From Lentisphaeria bacterium (GTDB taxonomy: Bacteria > Verrucomicrobiota > Lentisphaeria > Oligosphaerales > Lenti-02), in the NCBI GenBank assembly GCA_023145395.1, contig JAGLDW010000017.1:1-8733 (forward strand): a stretch of DNA of 8,733 nucleotides, read 5' to 3'. The translations under genes and the position numbers were made by a program. The notes under the pieces are model-generated. The model was not told the DNA's origin. It saw only the letters and a program-made list of their open reading frames with translations, and did not search any database. This document shows, piece after piece, positions 6,996-8,733 of this stretch. Every line of letters starts with the position of its first letter. Position 1 is the stretch's first letter.

Positions 6996-8255
6996 ATGAA
7001 AGCACGAACTGCGAATATTGTTGCCCTGGCGCTTCTCCTTCTGCTGGTGGGTTATGGTCTGATGATGCTGTACTCCATCAGTTTGGCCACGGGTAGTCGC
7101 GGCAACCTGGCCGATCAGGCGAAATGGGTGTGTGTGGGGATTACTGTGGCTCTCGCCCTCCGATATCTTGACTACCAGCTTCTGGGGAAATGGTCGTGGG
7201 TGGCTCTCGTCGGAGTGGCTCTCGCCCTGGCGTATCTCGCGATGGCTTTTGCTCTGTACAAATGCAAGGGACATTTGCCATCGGGCTTCTTTGAGAGCCT
7301 GCCATTTGTGCCTGACCACCCAACAAAGGGGAGTTTTCGCTGGTTGCGCCTCCCGTTCGCCTCCGCCCAGCCGTCCGAATTGGCCAAACCGATTCTCGGT
7401 CTATTCCTTGCGACCTACTACGGAGGTCTGAGCAAAGAGGAGACACAAACGCTGAAGAAGGGCGTGCTGGTGCCGGGCGCTTGCGCCGCCGGCACTTTGT
7501 TTCTCGTGTTGTGCGGGAAGGATCTCTCGACTGCGGCGATCACAGGCGCCGTCGTGTTTTCATTGATGTTCGTGGCGGGAGTGCGCCTTCGCTACTTGTC
7601 TTGCATCGCGCTGATTGGGGTGGTGTTGTTTGCGGGTCTGTGCAAGACGAATCCGGAGCGCATGCGTCGGTTCGGCACGTATCAGGACCCGGAGGCATGC
7701 CAGGACAATGAGGGATATCAGCTATGGCACTCGCAGTTGGCGCTGGGTTCGGGGGGGGTGACGGGCCTGCAGTTCACCAACAGCCGAATGAAGCAGATGT
7801 ATCTGCCCGAGGCTCACACGGATTTCATCGTGGCCATCATCGGGGAGGAGTTTGGCTACGTTGGAGTGCTCGGTGTGATCGTGCTCTACTGCCTATTGTG
7901 TGTTGCAATCTTTTGGACGGGTCTGTGCGCGGTGGATCGCAAGGGGTTTCTGATCTGTTTTTCCGTGGCGCTGGGCTTGGGTCTGCAAGCTTTGACGAAT
8001 CTGAGTGTGGTGAGCGGATTCTGCCCCACGACTGGCGTCACGGCACCGTTCCTCAGCTACGGAGGAAGCAGCATGCTTGCCTGTTTTGTCGGGTTCGGTC
8101 TGGTGTCCAGCTGTGCCCGGGTGGCCTACAAGGAGGATCTGCGGGAGCGGGAGCGGGAGCGCTATAGAAGCATACCTGTCGATGATCGGGATGAAGGCGC
8201 ACTGGGGCGACATGCCGCGTTGGCGATCGCATTTGGGGAGGATGACGACGCATGA
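6996..8255 (+). CDS. ftsW: Septal peptidoglycan glycosyltransferase FtsW (SEDS family)
   Basis: FtsW polymerises lipid II into glycan strands at the septum together with FtsI. The 419-residue protein has a predominantly hydrophobic, multi-span pattern. Family motifs are FRWLRLPFASAQPSELAK (114-131), NSRMKQMYLPEAHTDF (262-277) with the catalytic-type Asp276, and PTTGVTAPFLSYGGSS (344-359). The EAHTDF block and the NS..K..YLPE lead-in mark FtsW rather than RodA, as does the place beside murG. Oddities: the common [E/Q]PD-GTA motif is GKDLSTA (174-180); there are 13 cysteines; and the cytoplasmic tail holds RERERER (383-389), coded by a perfect hexamer repeat, followed by an acidic end. The ATG is 1 base after the fucosidase stop. 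The gene overlaps murG by ATGA. The missing upstream neighbours (murF, mraY, murD) are not in this window. Confidence 0.96.
   Translation: MKARTANIVALALLLLLVGYGLMMLYSISLATGSRGNLADQAKWVCVGITVALALRYLDYQLLGKWSWVALVGVALALAYLAMAFALYKCKGHLPSGFFESLPFVPDHPTKGSFRWLRLPFASAQPSELAKPILGLFLATYYGGLSKEETQTLKKGVLVPGACAAGTLFLVLCGKDLSTAAITGAVVFSLMFVAGVRLRYLSCIALIGVVLFAGLCKTNPERMRRFGTYQDPEACQDNEGYQLWHSQLALGSGGVTGLQFTNSRMKQMYLPEAHTDFIVAIIGEEFGYVGVLGVIVLYCLLCVAIFWTGLCAVDRKGFLICFSVALGLGLQALTNLSVVSGFCPTTGVTAPFLSYGGSSMLACFVGFGLVSSCARVAYKEDLRERERERYRSIPVDDRDEGALGRHAALAIAFGEDDDA
8141..8160 (+). repeat. Tandem hexamer repeat coding RERERER in the FtsW tail
   Basis: GCGGGA is repeated three times exactly and followed by a further GC. 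It codes alternating Arg-Glu residues in the predicted cytoplasmic C terminus of FtsW, after the last membrane span. Being in-frame units of six bases, copy-number change would keep the frame. Confidence 0.85.
8237..8241 (+). promoter_or_regulatory. Ribosome binding site of murG
   Basis: GGAGG in the 3' end of ftsW lies 10 bases before the murG ATG at 8252. The spacing is a little long, but the ATGA overlap would also let ribosomes restart directly. Confidence 0.6.
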
Positions 8256-8733
8256 GCAAAGGCCGTCTTGAAGGAAGGCATATTGGCATCGCCTGTGGAG
8301 GGACGGGAGGGCATTTCTTCCCAACCCTGGCCATTGCCGATGTGTGGCAACAGCAGGGAGGCGTTGTCACGCTGCTGGTGTCCGGACATCATGCGGCGGA
8401 CCACCTGCGATTGGCGCGCGAGAGAGGATTTGCCGCGCGCGAGTTGCCAGCGCCCAGATTCTCGAAGTCGCCGGCGTTTGTCGTGGGCATGGCTCAGGCG
8501 ATTCTGGCCGGACGGCGGGTAGTGAAAGAGCTTTCACCAGATGTGTTCCTTGGGATGGGAAGTTTTGCCTCGGTGCCCGCATGCCTCGCGGCCGTTTGGT
8601 GTCGAGTTCCACTGTGTCTTCATGAGAGCAATGCCTGGATGGGTCGCGCCAATCGGTTGCTTTCACGCTGGGCTGTGCACGCTGGAATCGGACTCCCCCT
8701 GGAGGAAAAATGTCCCTGCCGCTGTTCGCAGAC
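8252..8733 (+). CDS. murG: UDP-GlcNAc:undecaprenyl-PP-MurNAc-pentapeptide GlcNAc transferase MurG, 5' part
   Basis: MurG adds GlcNAc to lipid I to form lipid II on the inner face of the membrane. The window holds the first 160 codons; the frame remains open to the last base. Key marks are CGGTGGHFFPTLAIA (15-29), the glycine-rich N-terminal loop that contacts the lipid I phosphate and is typical of MurG; PDVFLGMGSFASVPA (96-110), equal to the GFGGY-S-P block of other MurG proteins; and LHESNAWMGRANRLLSRWA (123-141), equal to the HEQNA-PG-ANR block. The C-terminal UDP-GlcNAc-binding domain lies outside. The ATG overlaps the ftsW stop as ATGA, the usual sign of coupled translation. The FFPTL and GMGSFAS variants differ from Proteobacteria and support a PVC-type host, by memory only. 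CPCRC near residues 154-158 adds several cysteines in a region that is variable in the family. Confidence 0.96.
   Translation, partial: MSKGRLEGRHIGIACGGTGGHFFPTLAIADVWQQQGGVVTLLVSGHHAADHLRLARERGFAARELPAPRFSKSPAFVVGMAQAILAGRRVVKELSPDVFLGMGSFASVPACLAAVWCRVPLCLHESNAWMGRANRLLSRWAVHAGIGLPLEEKCPCRCSQ

Overview
The window lies inside a division and cell wall (dcw) cluster. All genes are on the + strand and very tightly packed, so they read as one operon. The base composition is GC-rich. Order: rsmH (3' end), an ftsL-position membrane protein, ftsI (class B penicillin-binding protein), murE, a multi-centre iron-sulfur/flavin protein, a GH29 alpha-L-fucosidase, ftsW, and murG (5' part, cut by the window end). 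MurE carries the DNPR signature of meso-diaminopimelate ligases, and FtsI, FtsW and MurG keep their diagnostic motifs. The organism is therefore expected to make Gram-negative-type peptidoglycan. The MurG wording (GGTGGHFFPTL, GMGSFAS) and a fucosidase in the neighbourhood recall the PVC superphylum, perhaps Verrucomicrobiota, Kiritimatiellota or Lentisphaerota. That placement is an inference from memory, not a search result.

Layout. Bases 1-2793 hold the methyltransferase end, the small bitopic FtsL-like protein and FtsI. Bases 2750-4234 hold murE, which overlaps ftsI. Bases 4244-6994 hold two genes that are not ordinary dcw members. Bases 6996-8733 return to the cluster with ftsW and murG, which overlap by ATGA. 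The only non-coding stretch of note is 60 bases before ftsI (853-912). No RNA genes, CRISPR array, insertion sequence or convincing terminator was seen.

The main point of interest is the middle. In most bacteria murE is followed by murF, mraY and murD before ftsW and murG. Here those three genes are absent, and their place is taken by a flavin/iron-sulfur protein and a fucosidase. The spacings are 9, 9 and 1 bases, so the replacement looks settled rather than a loose insertion. The flavoprotein is itself unusual: it joins a NuoG-type [2Fe-2S] domain, a GltD-type cysteine domain, an FAD fold that seems to lack the NAD(P)H-binding half, and a C-terminal ferredoxin domain that appears reduced to one cluster. 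How, or whether, these two genes serve wall synthesis cannot be read from the sequence.
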